Shown here: positions 49,459 through 58,452 of the stretch, piece by piece | How positions within the stretch are numbered: the stretch's first letter is position 1 | How the letters are laid out: each line of letters opens with the position of its first letter | Assembly (NCBI GenBank): GCA_016789845.1 | Contig: JAEUQA010000067.1 | Location: 186,001 to 250,000 of the forward strand | From: Chromatiales bacterium | Lineage (GTDB): Bacteria > Pseudomonadota > Gammaproteobacteria > Steroidobacterales > GCA-2729495 | Length of the DNA: 64,000 nt | Direction: 5' to 3' | Program-made: the position numbers and the translations under genes | The notes under the pieces: model-generated | Databases searched by the model: none | The model's input: only the letters and a program-made list of their open reading frames with translations | What the model was told of the DNA's origin: nothing

Positions 49459-50292
49459 GTGATACGCTACGGCGGGTTTTTTGACGGGCTGGCGCTACTC
49501 GTGGATTTCGCTCTGATTCTGGTCATCGCAACCGCGCTCTCCGGCTTCATCTGGGCCGTGGACGCGGCCTGGCTCCGGCCAAGGCGGCTGGCCGCGGCTG
49601 CCGGTGGTGGACCGGCGACGGCGGTTACGGCAGTGCCGGAGCCGGTCGTCGTCGAGTATGCCCGGTCATTCTTCCCGATCCTGCTGGTCGTGCTGCTCAT
49701 CCGGTCCTTCCTGTTCGAACCGTTCCGGATCCCGTCTGCCTCGATGATGCCGACGCTGCTGGTGGGCGACTTCATCTTCGTCAACAAGTACACCTACGGC
49801 CTGCGGCTGCCGGTGCTGAACACCGAGATCCTCGACCTGGGATCCCCCGGGCGCGGTGACGTGGTGGTGTTTCGACTGCCCTCGGACCCGTCCACCAACT
49901 ACATCAAGCGCCTCGTCGGCCTGCCGGGCGACTCGATCACCTACCTGAACAACCAGATTTTCGTCAACCAGCAGCCCGTTGCCGTGACGCTCACCGGCCC
50001 GTACCCGGGCACCGACCAGCCGGGATCGATCCTGGGCCGGGAGCGCCTCGGCGACCATGAGCACGACGTCCTGTACATGCCCGGGCGCGGCAGCCTGGAG
50101 GGCACGTTCATCGTGCCCGAGGGCCACTACTTCATGATGGGCGACAACCGGGATAACAGCCGGGACAGCCGCTACGACGGGGTCGGCATGATTCCGGATG
50201 GCAACGTGGTGGGCAAGGCCGTCCGCATCTGGATGAACTGGGACTTCCCGTCCATGCCCCGGTGGGGACGGATAGGGCGGGGAATCGATTGA
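49459..50292 (+). CDS. lepB: Signal peptidase I
   Basis: Cleaves signal peptides of Sec and Tat substrates at the outer face of the inner membrane. It has two N-terminal membrane helices (about 8-33 and 70-84) joined by a charged and glycine/alanine-rich loop. The catalytic Ser is in IPSASMMPTLLVGD (Ser95) and the Lys in NYIKRLVGLPGD (about 149). The C-terminal box is FMMGDNRDNSRDSRY. The 277-residue product starts at GTG. It is followed by a DUF4845 gene and rnc. Confidence 0.96.
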   Translation: MIRYGGFFDGLALLVDFALILVIATALSGFIWAVDAAWLRPRRLAAAAGGGPATAVTAVPEPVVVEYARSFFPILLVVLLIRSFLFEPFRIPSASMMPTLLVGDFIFVNKYTYGLRLPVLNTEILDLGSPGRGDVVVFRLPSDPSTNYIKRLVGLPGDSITYLNNQIFVNQQPVAVTLTGPYPGTDQPGSILGRERLGDHEHDVLYMPGRGSLEGTFIVPEGHYFMMGDNRDNSRDSRYDGVGMIPDGNVVGKAVRIWMNWDFPSMPRWGRIGRGID

Positions 50293-50330
50293 AGGCACGG
50301 GTTTCGGTGTGGTCAATGGAGGGATGCACC

Positions 50331-50702
50331 ATGCGGCGACGGCAACAGCAACAGGGCATGACGGCCATCGGCTTCGCGGTAATCGCCGCGCTGGTCGGAC
50401 TGGTCGGTTACGGCGCGATTCGGCTGATTCCCGTCTACATGACGCAGATGAAGATCCGCCAGCTGATGTCGGATCTGAAGACGGAATATGACGGCAACGG
50501 CCCCAATATCTCGCGCCTGCAGACCGAGATCGGCAAGCGCCTCGATATCGATGCCATCGACTTCCCCAAGCGCCAGGATTTCGTGATCTCCAAGACGGAC
50601 AGCGGCTTTCTGGTCTCGGTCGATTACGAGGAAAGCGTGCCCTATATCGCCAATCTTTCCATTACGGCAGCCTTCGACAATTCGGTAGAGATCCGGCAGT
50701 GA
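50331..50702 (+). CDS. DUF4845 membrane protein
   Basis: Short bitopic protein of 123 residues with a glutamine-rich basic start (MRRRQQQQGMTAIGF) and one membrane helix (about 10-30). The periplasmic segment ends VDYEESVPYIANLSITAAF. The family is uncharacterised but is regularly found between lepB and rnc in Pseudomonas-like genomes. The ATG has GGAGGG upstream. It overlaps rnc by four bases. Confidence 0.85.
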   Translation: MRRRQQQQGMTAIGFAVIAALVGLVGYGAIRLIPVYMTQMKIRQLMSDLKTEYDGNGPNISRLQTEIGKRLDIDAIDFPKRQDFVISKTDSGFLVSVDYEESVPYIANLSITAAFDNSVEIRQ

Positions 50703-51391
50703 GCGTGGCGGCCGAATGGGCGTCTGGCGCACTCGGCCATCGCTTTCAGGATGACGCACTGCTGGAGCTGGCCCTTACCCACCGCAGTGCCAGTGGCGGC
50801 AACAACGAGCGGCTGGAATTCCTCGGCGATGCCGTCCTCGGGCTGGTGATCGCCGAGGCCCTGTATGCCGCGCATCCCGGCGCGGACGAGGGCGCCCTGA
50901 GCCGGCTTCGCGCCCGGCTGGTCCGGCGGGAAACGCTGGAGGAAGTGGCCCGCGAGATCGCCCTCGGCGAGCTCGTGCGCCTCGGCAGCGGCGAACTTCG
51001 CTCGGGCGGCCACCGGCGCGGATCCATACTGGCGAATGGCCTGGAGGCGGTCTTTGGCGCCGTGTTCCTCGACGGCGGCTGGTCCGCCACCCGGAAGGTG
51101 GTTCTCAGGCTCCTGGCCCCCCGCCTGGCCGCGCTCGGCACCGGCGACGACCTGCGTGATCCGAAGACCCGGCTGCAGGAGTTCCTGCAGGGCCGGGGTC
51201 ACGCGCTGCCCACCTACGCCGTCGAGCGGGTCAGCGGTTCCGGCCATGCCCAGCATTTTGCCGTGGTCTGCCGGCTAGAGACCCCGGGTATCGAGGTTCA
51301 CGGCGAGGGCACCAGCCGCCGGGCGGCCGAGCAGCAGGCGGCTGAGGAGGCTCTGCGGGCCCTCGGCGCGACCGTGGGCGACCATGCCTGA
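50699..51391 (+). CDS. rnc: Ribonuclease III
   Basis: Cleaves double-stranded RNA in rRNA and mRNA processing. The signature ERLEFLGDAVLGLVIAEAL is intact, with the catalytic Asp and Glu residues (the later Glu in AVFGAVFLDGG). A C-terminal dsRNA-binding domain begins near KTRLQEFLQGRG. It has 230 residues (E. coli 226). It starts at GTG and overlaps era, as in E. coli rnc-era-recO. Confidence 0.97.
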   Translation: MSVAAEWASGALGHRFQDDALLELALTHRSASGGNNERLEFLGDAVLGLVIAEALYAAHPGADEGALSRLRARLVRRETLEEVAREIALGELVRLGSGELRSGGHRRGSILANGLEAVFGAVFLDGGWSATRKVVLRLLAPRLAALGTGDDLRDPKTRLQEFLQGRGHALPTYAVERVSGSGHAQHFAVVCRLETPGIEVHGEGTSRRAAEQQAAEEALRALGATVGDHA

Positions 51392-52283
51392 GGGCCACCG
51401 GACTGGCTTCGTCGCCATCGTCGGGCGGCCCAACGTGGGCAAGTCGACGCTGGTGAATGCCCTGGTGGGCCGCAAGATCAGCATCGTGACGCCACGGCCC
51501 CAGACGACCCGGCATGCGATCGTCGGCGTCCTGACCCGGCCCGGCGCCCAGATACTCTTCGTGGACACGCCCGGCCTCCACGCCCGTATGCGGAACCAGC
51601 TGAACCGTGCGATGAACCGTGCCGTTGAAGGCGCGCTCGTCGGCGCCGATGTGGCCCTGTTCGTCGTGGAGGCGGGCGCCTGGAAGGCCGCCGACTCCTA
51701 CGTCCTGGAGCATGTACTCGCGGCCCGGATTCCCGTCATCCTTGCCGTCAACAAGGTGGATCTGGTGAGGCCAAAGTCGGCGCTGCTGCCCTACCTGTCC
51801 GCCTGTGAGAAGCGCGCCGCGTTCCAGGCGATCGTGCCGATCTCGGCCGCCAACGCGGACAACCTGGACCGGCTCACCGCCCTGCTCACGGAACTGCTCC
51901 CCGAGGGTCCGCCGCTGTATCCGCTCGATGCCACCACGGACCGCAGCATGGAGTTCCGCATCGCCGAGATGATCCGGGAGAAGCTCCTCATCGCCCTTCG
52001 CCAGGAAGTGCCCTACGGTCTCGCTGTCGAAATCCTTGCGCTCGAGGAGAAGCCCGGCGTGGTCCTGGCCGACGCGGTGATCTGGGCCGACCGGGACTCC
52101 CACAAGGGCATCGTCGTGGGCAAGGGCGGCGCTACCATCAAGGAAGTGGGCACGGCCGCGCGGCTCGAGCTCGAGAAGATCTTCGGTCTCCGCTTCTACC
52201 TGGAGACCCACGTGAAGGTGAAGACCAACTGGGCGGACAACGCCCGGACCCTGCAGCAGTTCGGGTTCGAGTCCAGCTCGTGA
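51384..52283 (+). CDS. era: GTPase Era
   Basis: Ras-like GTPase with a KH domain that binds the 3' end of 16S rRNA during 30S assembly. The G1 motif is GRPNVGKSTLVNAL, G3 is VDTPGLH, and G4 is NKVD. The C-terminal KH segment is GIVVGKGGATIKEVGTAAR. It has 299 residues (E. coli 301). It overlaps rnc by eight bases and recO by four. Confidence 0.97.
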   Translation: MPEGHRTGFVAIVGRPNVGKSTLVNALVGRKISIVTPRPQTTRHAIVGVLTRPGAQILFVDTPGLHARMRNQLNRAMNRAVEGALVGADVALFVVEAGAWKAADSYVLEHVLAARIPVILAVNKVDLVRPKSALLPYLSACEKRAAFQAIVPISAANADNLDRLTALLTELLPEGPPLYPLDATTDRSMEFRIAEMIREKLLIALRQEVPYGLAVEILALEEKPGVVLADAVIWADRDSHKGIVVGKGGATIKEVGTAARLELEKIFGLRFYLETHVKVKTNWADNARTLQQFGFESSS

Positions 52284-52999
52284 GCGGCACGACGTCCGGC
52301 GCGGAGCTGGAGGACGCCTTCATCCTGCACGCGCGGCCCTACCAGGAGACGAGCCAGATCCTGGAGGTGCTCGGGGCCCAGCATGGCCGCGTCGGGCTCG
52401 TTGCCCGCGGGGCCCGCCGGCCAAAGTCGCCCTGGCGAAGCGTCCTGCAGCCGTTCCTGCCCCTGCGGCTCTCCTGGGCGGGGCGGGGTGCCCTTTACAC
52501 ACTGAGGGGGGCGGAGGCCGCCAGTTTTGCCCTGGCGCTGGACGGGGTGGCCCTGATGGGCGCGTTCTATCTCAACGAGCTGGTCCTGAACTTCGTGCGG
52601 CGCGGGGACCCGCACCCTGGCCTCTTCATTGCCTATTCCCAGGCACTGGCCGAGCTCCGTTCCGGCGGCGACCCGGAGCCGGCTCTCCGGCGCTTCGAGT
52701 TGCAGATGCTCGCGGACGTGGGCTACGGCCTCAACCTGGAGCATGACGTGCTGAACGACGTGCCCCTGGACCCCGACGCGCTCTACGAGTACCGGCTGGA
52801 GCAGGGCCCCGTGCCGGTAGCGGCCGACGGGGCCGCGCTGGCCATGTCCGGCGCCGTTCTGCTCGCCATCGGCCGGGGGGACCTGTCGTCGCCCGCCACC
52901 CTGCAGGCCGCCAAGCGCCTGCTCCGCTCCGTTCTCGCCCACTACCTGGACGGCAGGACGCTGAAGACCCGGGCAGTCCTGGCATCCATGCGCCGCTAG
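52280..52999 (+). CDS. recO: DNA repair protein RecO
   Basis: Loads RecA with RecF and RecR at single-stranded gaps. It has an N-terminal OB fold (AFILHARPYQETSQILEVLG, HGRVGLVARGARRPKS) and a helical C-terminal domain (FELQMLADVGYGLNLEHDVL). It has 239 residues (E. coli 242). It starts at GTG coupled to era. Confidence 0.94.
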   Translation: MSGTTSGAELEDAFILHARPYQETSQILEVLGAQHGRVGLVARGARRPKSPWRSVLQPFLPLRLSWAGRGALYTLRGAEAASFALALDGVALMGAFYLNELVLNFVRRGDPHPGLFIAYSQALAELRSGGDPEPALRRFELQMLADVGYGLNLEHDVLNDVPLDPDALYEYRLEQGPVPVAADGAALAMSGAVLLAIGRGDLSSPATLQAAKRLLRSVLAHYLDGRTLKTRAVLASMRR

Positions 53000-53025
53000 G
53001 GCGCGCGTTACCCGGCCATCGCCGC

Positions 53026-53040
53026 TAGAATTACGCCGCC
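53026..53040 (+). promoter_or_regulatory. Candidate -10 box abutting pdxJ
   Basis: TAGAAT (53026-53031) then TACGCCGCC leads directly to the pdxJ ATG, with no ribosome-binding site. It is the same arrangement as at rseP. A message starting here would be leaderless or nearly so. No good -35 box was seen. Confidence 0.25.
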
Positions 53041-53787
53041 ATGGCCCCCCCTGCGAACAACCTGCTTCTCGGCGTCAACGTGGACCACGTGGCCACGCTG
53101 CGCCAGGCCCGGGGAACCCGCTATCCGGATCCGGTCCAGGCTGCGCTGCTGGCCGAACAGTCCGGCGCGGACAGCATTACGGTTCACCTGCGCGAGGACC
53201 GGCGGCACATCCAGGACGCCGATCTGCCGATCCTTCAGTCGCTGCTGCAGACCCGGATGAACCTGGAGCTGGCGGTATCAGAGGAGATCATCGCCATCGC
53301 CTGCCGCGTCGGCCCCGCCGACTGTTGCCTGGTCCCGGAGCGCCGGGCCGAGCTCACGACGGAGGGCGGCCTCGACGTGCGCACGCACTTCACTGCCGTT
53401 GCCGAGGCCTGCAACCGCTTCCGGGACCACGGCATCCGGGCGGGCCTGTTCATCGATGCCGACCTCCAGCAGATCGAGGCGGCGGCGCGCACGGGCGCGC
53501 CCGTCGTCGAGCTGCACACGGGCGCCTACGCCGAGGCTGCCACCGGCGAGCAGCGTGGCGCGGAACTGTACCGGATCGCCGCCGCCGCCCGGGCCGCCGC
53601 CGCCGCTGGCCTGGAGGTTCACGCCGGCCACGGGCTCAACTACCACAACGTCGGACCCATCGCCGCGATCCCGGAGATCGTCGAGCTGAACATTGGCCAT
53701 GCCATCGTGGCCCGTGCCCTGTTCGCGGGCCTGGGGGCGGCCGTGGCCGACATGAGGCAGCTGATGCGGGATGCCCGCCGCGCATGA
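53041..53787 (+). CDS. pdxJ: Pyridoxine 5'-phosphate synthase
   Basis: Final ring-closing step of DXP-dependent vitamin B6 synthesis, from 1-deoxyxylulose 5-phosphate and 3-amino-2-oxopropyl phosphate. Motifs are [39 protein letters not shown] and [14 protein letters not shown]. It has 248 residues (E. coli 243). Its presence shows that deoxyxylulose phosphate is made, even though dxr is missing from its usual slot. It overlaps acpS by ATGA. Confidence 0.97.
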   Translation: MAPPANNLLLGVNVDHVATLRQARGTRYPDPVQAALLAEQSGADSITVHLREDRRHIQDADLPILQSLLQTRMNLELAVSEEIIAIACRVGPADCCLVPERRAELTTEGGLDVRTHFTAVAEACNRFRDHGIRAGLFIDADLQQIEAAARTGAPVVELHTGAYAEAATGEQRGAELYRIAAAARAAAAAGLEVHAGHGLNYHNVGPIAAIPEIVELNIGHAIVARALFAGLGAAVADMRQLMRDARRA

Positions 53788-54170
53788 TCTTCGGCGTCGG
53801 CACCGACATCCTGAAGGTCGAGCGGGTGGCGTCAGCCTACGAGCGCTTCGGCGAGCGCTTCGTCCGGCACCTGCTCATGCCCGAGGAGCTGGCGGATTTC
53901 GCCCGGACCAAGAACCGGGTGCGCTTCCTCAGCATGCGCTTCGCGGCGAAGGAAGCCGTGGTGAAGGCACTCGGGACCGGTTTCGCCAACGGCATGTGGC
54001 TACGGGACTCCGGCGTCGTTGCCGATCCCCTGGGGAAGCCCGGGATCATCTTTTCCGCCAGGGGCCAGCAGGTGTGCAGGGCCCTCGGCGTTGGTGACGG
54101 GCATCTCACGCTGTCCGATGAGGCGGGCCTCGTCGTGGCCGTGGCCATCCTGATGAGGTCGCCATCCTGA
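53784..54170 (+). CDS. acpS: Holo-[acyl-carrier-protein] synthase
   Basis: Attaches 4'-phosphopantetheine to acyl carrier protein. The Mg-binding motifs are [13 protein letters not shown] and [17 protein letters not shown]. It has 128 residues (E. coli 126). The pdxJ-acpS pair is conserved in E. coli. Confidence 0.97.
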   Translation: MIFGVGTDILKVERVASAYERFGERFVRHLLMPEELADFARTKNRVRFLSMRFAAKEAVVKALGTGFANGMWLRDSGVVADPLGKPGIIFSARGQQVCRALGVGDGHLTLSDEAGLVVAVAILMRSPS

Positions 54171-54208
54171 ACAAGCACACGCCGGTCAATTCGGGAGCAG
54201 CCTGACCC

Positions 54209-55012
54209 ATGCGAGCACTGGTATTCGACATCGAGACGATTCCCGACGTGGAGCTGGGGAAGCGGTTGTTCGACCTGGACGGCCTGCCTGACGAGGAAGT
54301 GGCGAAGGCCATGACGTTTCATCGGTTGCAGGAAACCGGTTCGGACTTCCTCCCGCTGCACCAGCACCGGATCGTGGCCATCTCCGTGGTCTGGCGCTAC
54401 CGTGACGGACTCAAGGTCATGAGCCTGGGCGACGCGAACAGCCCCGAGAAGGAACTGGTCACGAAGTTCTACGAGGCGATCGAGCGGCACACGCCCGACC
54501 TGATCTCCTGGAACGGCGGCGGCTTCGACCTGCCGGTACTGCACTACCGGGCGCTTTTGCACGGGGTGCAGGCGCCTCGCTACTGGGAGCTGGGCGAGAA
54601 CGAGAGCAGCTTCCGGTACAACAATTACCTGAGCCGCTTCCACTGGCGGCACCTGGACCTGATGGACGTGCTGTCGGCCTGGCAGGGGCGGTCCCGGGCC
54701 AGCCTCAACGACATCGCCACGCTGCTGGGTTTCCCGGGCAAGCTGGGTTTCGGCGGCGACCAGGTCTGGGACACCTGGCTGAAGGGTGACATCGGCGCCA
54801 TCCGCGACTACTGCGAGACGGACGTGCTGAACACCTACCTGATCTGGCTGCGCTTCCAGTTCATGCGGGGCCAGCTCGACGAGCAGGGCCTGGCCGGCGA
54901 ATTGGCCCGCGTGCACCGTTTCCTGGACGCCAGCGATGCCGGCCACTGGCGGGCGTTTGCCGCCGCGTGGGGCGCGCGCCACCCGGCGTCGCCGCCAGGC
55001 GACGCGGACTGA
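54209..55012 (+). CDS. 3'-5' exonuclease, PolB-exo2 (PF10108-like) family
   Basis: DnaQ-fold nuclease of 267 residues. ExoI is VFDIETIPDVE with the first Asp-Glu pair, ExoII lies in LISWNGGGFDLPVL, and ExoIII is AIRDYCETDVLNTY. These match a stand-alone proofreading-like exonuclease family found in many proteobacteria; its substrate is unknown. It sits just before the 23S rRNA methyltransferase gene rlmD, eight bases away. Confidence 0.88.
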   Translation: MRALVFDIETIPDVELGKRLFDLDGLPDEEVAKAMTFHRLQETGSDFLPLHQHRIVAISVVWRYRDGLKVMSLGDANSPEKELVTKFYEAIERHTPDLISWNGGGFDLPVLHYRALLHGVQAPRYWELGENESSFRYNNYLSRFHWRHLDLMDVLSAWQGRSRASLNDIATLLGFPGKLGFGGDQVWDTWLKGDIGAIRDYCETDVLNTYLIWLRFQFMRGQLDEQGLAGELARVHRFLDASDAGHWRAFAAAWGARHPASPPGDAD

Positions 55013-55020
55013 AGGCCACT

Positions 55021-56337
55021 GTGAGCGCGGTTCCCGCCACGGAGATCGCCGAGGTCACCGCGCTGACGCTCGAGGGGAGCGGGGTGCTGGCACCCGCCGG
55101 CAAGCGCGTGCTCGTCCCCGGCGCCCTGGCCGGGGAGGAAGTGACCTTCCAGCGCAGGCGGCGCCGGCGCAACTACGATGAAGGTGTCCTGCTGGAGGTC
55201 CGCCGCTCCTCACCGGACCGGGTGACCCCGGCCTGCGAATACTTCGGCCGCTGCGGGGGCTGCTCACTCCAGCACCTCGCGCCGGACGCCCAGCTCGCCA
55301 TGAAGCAGTCGACGCTGCTGGACAGCCTGGCCCGTATCTCGTCCGTGGCGCCGGACCAGCTGCTGCCACCGGTCCGGGGCGCGATCTGGGGCTACCGCCG
55401 GAAGGCACGGCTCGCGGTCCGCCATGTGGAGCGCAAGGGCCGGGTGCTGGTGGGATTCCGGGAGGCGGAAAAGCCCTGGGTGGTGGACATGCTCCGCTGC
55501 GCCACGGCCGAGCCCGCCATCAGCGGGCTCATCGAACCCCTGTCCGTGCTTATTGGCAAGCTCTCGATCCGCGCCCGCCTGCCCCAAGTGGAGGCGACGG
55601 TGGCGGACAACGCCACCGCCCTCGTGTTCCGGGTGCTGGACCCGCCCACGCCGGCCGACCGGGACGAGTTGCGGGCCTTTGCCGCCAGGCACGGCGTGCG
55701 GGTGTACCTGCAGCCCGGCAATCCGGAGTCGGTGGCGCCGCTCGACCCCGGAGGCGCCGGCGAGGACCTGCACTACCGCCTCCCGGCCTTCGATCTCACA
55801 CTGACCTTCGGCCCGACGGACTTCATCCAGGTGCATGGCGAGGTGAACCGGATGATGGTGGACCAGGCGCTGCGCCTGCTGGCGCCGGCGGCGACGGACC
55901 GGGTGCTGGACCTCTATTGCGGCATTGGCAATTTCACGCTGCCCCTGGCCCGCCACGCTGGCGAGGTGGTCGGGCTCGAAGGCGCCGCGGCCGCGGTGCA
56001 TCGCGGCCGGCAGAATGCCACCCTGGCTTCGCTGGCCCACGCGCACTTCGTCGAGGCCGACCTGGCCGGCGCCGGCGTGGAGGGCGCCTGGACCCGCGAG
56101 CGTTTCGACCTGGTGCTGCTCGACCCGCCCCGGACCGGTGCCGCGGAGCTCCTCCCCGCACTGGGCCGGATCGGCGCGCGGCGCATCGTCTACGTCTCCT
56201 GCCATCCCGGGACGCTGGCCCGGGATGCGGGCCTGCTCGTCCGCGAGCACGGCTATCGCCTCGCCAGCGCGGGCGTCATGGACATGTTCCCCCACACGAG
56301 CCACGTGGAGTCCATGGCGCTGTTCGAGCGCGCCTGA
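55021..56337 (+). CDS. rlmD: 23S rRNA (uracil1939-C5)-methyltransferase RlmD
   Basis: SAM-dependent methylation of U1939 in 23S rRNA. It has an N-terminal TRAM domain (about 8-65) and a 4Fe-4S site CEYFGRCGGCSLQHL with a fourth Cys in MLRCATAE. The methyltransferase motifs are VLDLYCGIGNFTLPLA and LLDPPRTGA, and the catalytic Cys is in YVSCHPGTLARD. It has 438 residues (E. coli 433). It starts at GTG. Confidence 0.95.
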   Translation: MSAVPATEIAEVTALTLEGSGVLAPAGKRVLVPGALAGEEVTFQRRRRRRNYDEGVLLEVRRSSPDRVTPACEYFGRCGGCSLQHLAPDAQLAMKQSTLLDSLARISSVAPDQLLPPVRGAIWGYRRKARLAVRHVERKGRVLVGFREAEKPWVVDMLRCATAEPAISGLIEPLSVLIGKLSIRARLPQVEATVADNATALVFRVLDPPTPADRDELRAFAARHGVRVYLQPGNPESVAPLDPGGAGEDLHYRLPAFDLTLTFGPTDFIQVHGEVNRMMVDQALRLLAPAATDRVLDLYCGIGNFTLPLARHAGEVVGLEGAAAAVHRGRQNATLASLAHAHFVEADLAGAGVEGAWTRERFDLVLLDPPRTGAAELLPALGRIGARRIVYVSCHPGTLARDAGLLVREHGYRLASAGVMDMFPHTSHVESMALFERA

Positions 56338-56342
56338 CGGTC

Positions 56343-56834
56343 ATGGATTCGCCACCGGTCGACCTGATCGTCAGCCTCACCCGGCAGACGCTGCAGTTCC
56401 GCCGCGACGGGCGCGTGCTGCGGGAGTTCCGCGTATCCACGTCGCGGCATGGTCCCGGCGAACTGAGCGGCAGCCTGTGCACGCCCCGGGGACTGCACGT
56501 CATCCGGGCGAAGATCGGCAGCGGACTGCCGGTCGGGGCGGTCCTCCGGGGCCGGCGTCCAACCGGGGAGATCCTGACCCCGGAGCTGCACCGGGCCGAG
56601 CCAGGCCGGGACTGGATCCTCTCCCGGATTCTCTGGCTGTCCGGGCTGGAGCCCGGCCGCAACCGCCTCGGGAACGTGGACTCCATGCGCCGGTACATCT
56701 ACATCCACGGCACCCCGGACCAGGAGCCCATGGGGGTGCCGTTCTCCCATGGATGCATCAGAATGCGCAACGCCGACGTGTGCTGGCTGTTCGATGCAGT
56801 CACGCCCGGTACCCGCGTCAACATTGTTCCCTGA
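56343..56834 (+). CDS. YkuD-domain L,D-transpeptidase/carboxypeptidase without signal peptide
   Basis: The 163-residue protein is little more than the catalytic YkuD domain. The active site is IHGTPDQEPMGVPFSHGCIR, with His122 and the nucleophile Cys138. No signal peptide or membrane segment precedes the domain, so it should be cytosolic. Periplasmic YkuD enzymes cross-link peptidoglycan, but cytosolic members (for example Acinetobacter ElsL) act as L,D-carboxypeptidases on recycled muropeptides. The neighbour nagZ, 15 bases downstream, supports that role; it is inference. Confidence 0.85.
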   Translation: MDSPPVDLIVSLTRQTLQFRRDGRVLREFRVSTSRHGPGELSGSLCTPRGLHVIRAKIGSGLPVGAVLRGRRPTGEILTPELHRAEPGRDWILSRILWLSGLEPGRNRLGNVDSMRRYIYIHGTPDQEPMGVPFSHGCIRMRNADVCWLFDAVTPGTRVNIVP

Positions 56835-56849
56835 CGAGACAGGTTGCCG

Positions 56850-57920
56850 ATGACCCTCGGACCGCTGATGGTGGATGTGGCCGGCCTCGCGCTCACGGCG
56901 GAAGAGAGGGTCCGGCTTGGAGATCCGCTCGTGGGCGGTGTCATCCTCTTCAGCCGGAACTACCAGGACCGGGATCAAGTCCGGGACCTCGTGGCGGAGA
57001 TCCGCGCCGTCCGGTCGCCCCATCTGCTGGTTGCCGTGGACCAGGAGGGCGGGCGCGTGCAGCGCTTCCGGGAGGGTTTCTACCGGTTGCCTCCGCTGCG
57101 CTGGCTGGGCCACCAGTACGATCTCGACAATGACCGGGGCCGCCGTCTCGCCCAGACCTGCGGCTGGCTGATGGCCGCCGAGGTCCTCGATGCCGGCGTG
57201 GATTTCAGTTTCGCGCCGGTGGTGGATCTCGACTACGGCACCAGCGAAGTCATAGGCGACCGCTCCTTTCACCGGGATCCGGAGGTGGTGGGGGAGCTGG
57301 CCTCGGCCTACATACTGGGCATGCACAAGGCAGGAATGATCGCGGTCGCCAAGCACTTTCCCGGCCACGGCTACGTGGTCGCCGATTCCCACCTGGACCT
57401 GCCGGTGGACCCGCGCACGCAGTCGGCGCTCTACGACGACCTGCAGCCCTTCGGCCGGCTGATCCGCCAGGGGGTCAACGGCGTCATGGTCGCCCACGTG
57501 CGCTATCCCCAGCTCGATGGGGAGGTCGCCAGCCTGTCGCCTTACTGGTTGCGAACGGTCCTGCGCGATGAACTCGGGTTTGGTGGCGTGATTTTCTCCG
57601 ACGATCTCAGCATGAAGGCACTGGCGAGCGAAGGCGACATGCCCGAGCGGGCCCGGCGGGCGCTCGGGGCCGGTGCGGACATGGCCCTGGTCTGCAACGA
57701 TCCAGCCGCGGCCGACGCGACGCTCGAGGCGCTCAGGCAATACAGCGATCCCGTGGGCCAGCCGGTCAGCCAGTCCCGCCTGATCACGCTCCGCCGGCGC
57801 GCACCCATCGGCGTTGAACTGGCGGCGACGGGGGGCGAGTTCCGCGGGACGCTCGCCTGGGAGCAGGCTGTCACTGTCCTCGATGAGGCCCAGGCGCGGC
57901 CGGGCCTGACACTCAGCTGA
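56850..57920 (+). CDS. nagZ: Beta-N-acetylhexosaminidase NagZ
   Basis: Cytosolic family 3 glycosidase that removes GlcNAc from anhydromuropeptides in cell-wall recycling, and so can influence AmpR-type beta-lactamase control. Motifs are GGVILFSRNYQD, AVDQEGGRVQRF, IAVAKHFPGHG (His of the KHFPGHG loop) and GVIFSDDLSM (nucleophile Asp). It has 356 residues (E. coli 341). An in-frame TTG at 56844 is less likely. It overlaps the next gene as TGATG. Confidence 0.96.
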   Translation: MTLGPLMVDVAGLALTAEERVRLGDPLVGGVILFSRNYQDRDQVRDLVAEIRAVRSPHLLVAVDQEGGRVQRFREGFYRLPPLRWLGHQYDLDNDRGRRLAQTCGWLMAAEVLDAGVDFSFAPVVDLDYGTSEVIGDRSFHRDPEVVGELASAYILGMHKAGMIAVAKHFPGHGYVVADSHLDLPVDPRTQSALYDDLQPFGRLIRQGVNGVMVAHVRYPQLDGEVASLSPYWLRTVLRDELGFGGVIFSDDLSMKALASEGDMPERARRALGAGADMALVCNDPAAADATLEALRQYSDPVGQPVSQSRLITLRRRAPIGVELAATGGEFRGTLAWEQAVTVLDEAQARPGLTLS

Positions 57921-58450
57921 TGTCGCCAGATGTGCCAGGCGCGCGCCTGCTGGTGGACCGGGTCGCCGTCGACGCGGCCTTCGACCGGCTCGCGCAGGCG
58001 CTCCGGCCCCTCGTCGAGAGCGAGCCCTGCGTGATGCTGGGGGTGCTGCTCGGCGGCCTCATGCCGCTGGCGCGGCTGGCCGGCCAGTTGCCCGGCGACT
58101 TCGTCCTCGACACCTGCCGGGTGGGGCGTTACGGCGATGCCACCCGGGGCGGCATCCCCCAGTGGCTCGCAAGGCCCCGCGCGGAGCTGCGCGACCGGCA
58201 CGTCCTGCTCGTCGACGACATCTACGACGAGGGGCTCACGCTCGAGTTCATCGCCCACCACTGCCGGCAGGCCGGCGCCCGGCAGGTCACGACGGTGGTG
58301 CTGGTGCGGAAGCGTCATTCCCGCGCGGTCGCCGGGATCCAGCCCGATCTCGTGGGCCTCGAGGTCGGCGACGAGTTCGTCTTTGGTTGCGGCATGGACT
58401 ACCGCGGCCACTGGCGGCACCTGCCCGAGATCTGGGCCGTGGACGGCTGA
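57920..58450 (+). CDS. Hypoxanthine-guanine phosphoribosyltransferase
   Basis: Purine salvage: transfers phosphoribose from PRPP to hypoxanthine or guanine. The PRPP motif is HVLLVDDIYDEGLTLEFI; the GVLLGGLMPLARL loop and the C-terminal VGLEVGDEFVFGCGMDYRG fit the HPRT family. It has 176 residues. It lies just ahead of a methylthioinosine phosphorylase gene, whose product hypoxanthine is its expected substrate. Confidence 0.9.
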   Translation: MSPDVPGARLLVDRVAVDAAFDRLAQALRPLVESEPCVMLGVLLGGLMPLARLAGQLPGDFVLDTCRVGRYGDATRGGIPQWLARPRAELRDRHVLLVDDIYDEGLTLEFIAHHCRQAGARQVTTVVLVRKRHSRAVAGIQPDLVGLEVGDEFVFGCGMDYRGHWRHLPEIWAVDG

Positions 58451-58452
58451 AC

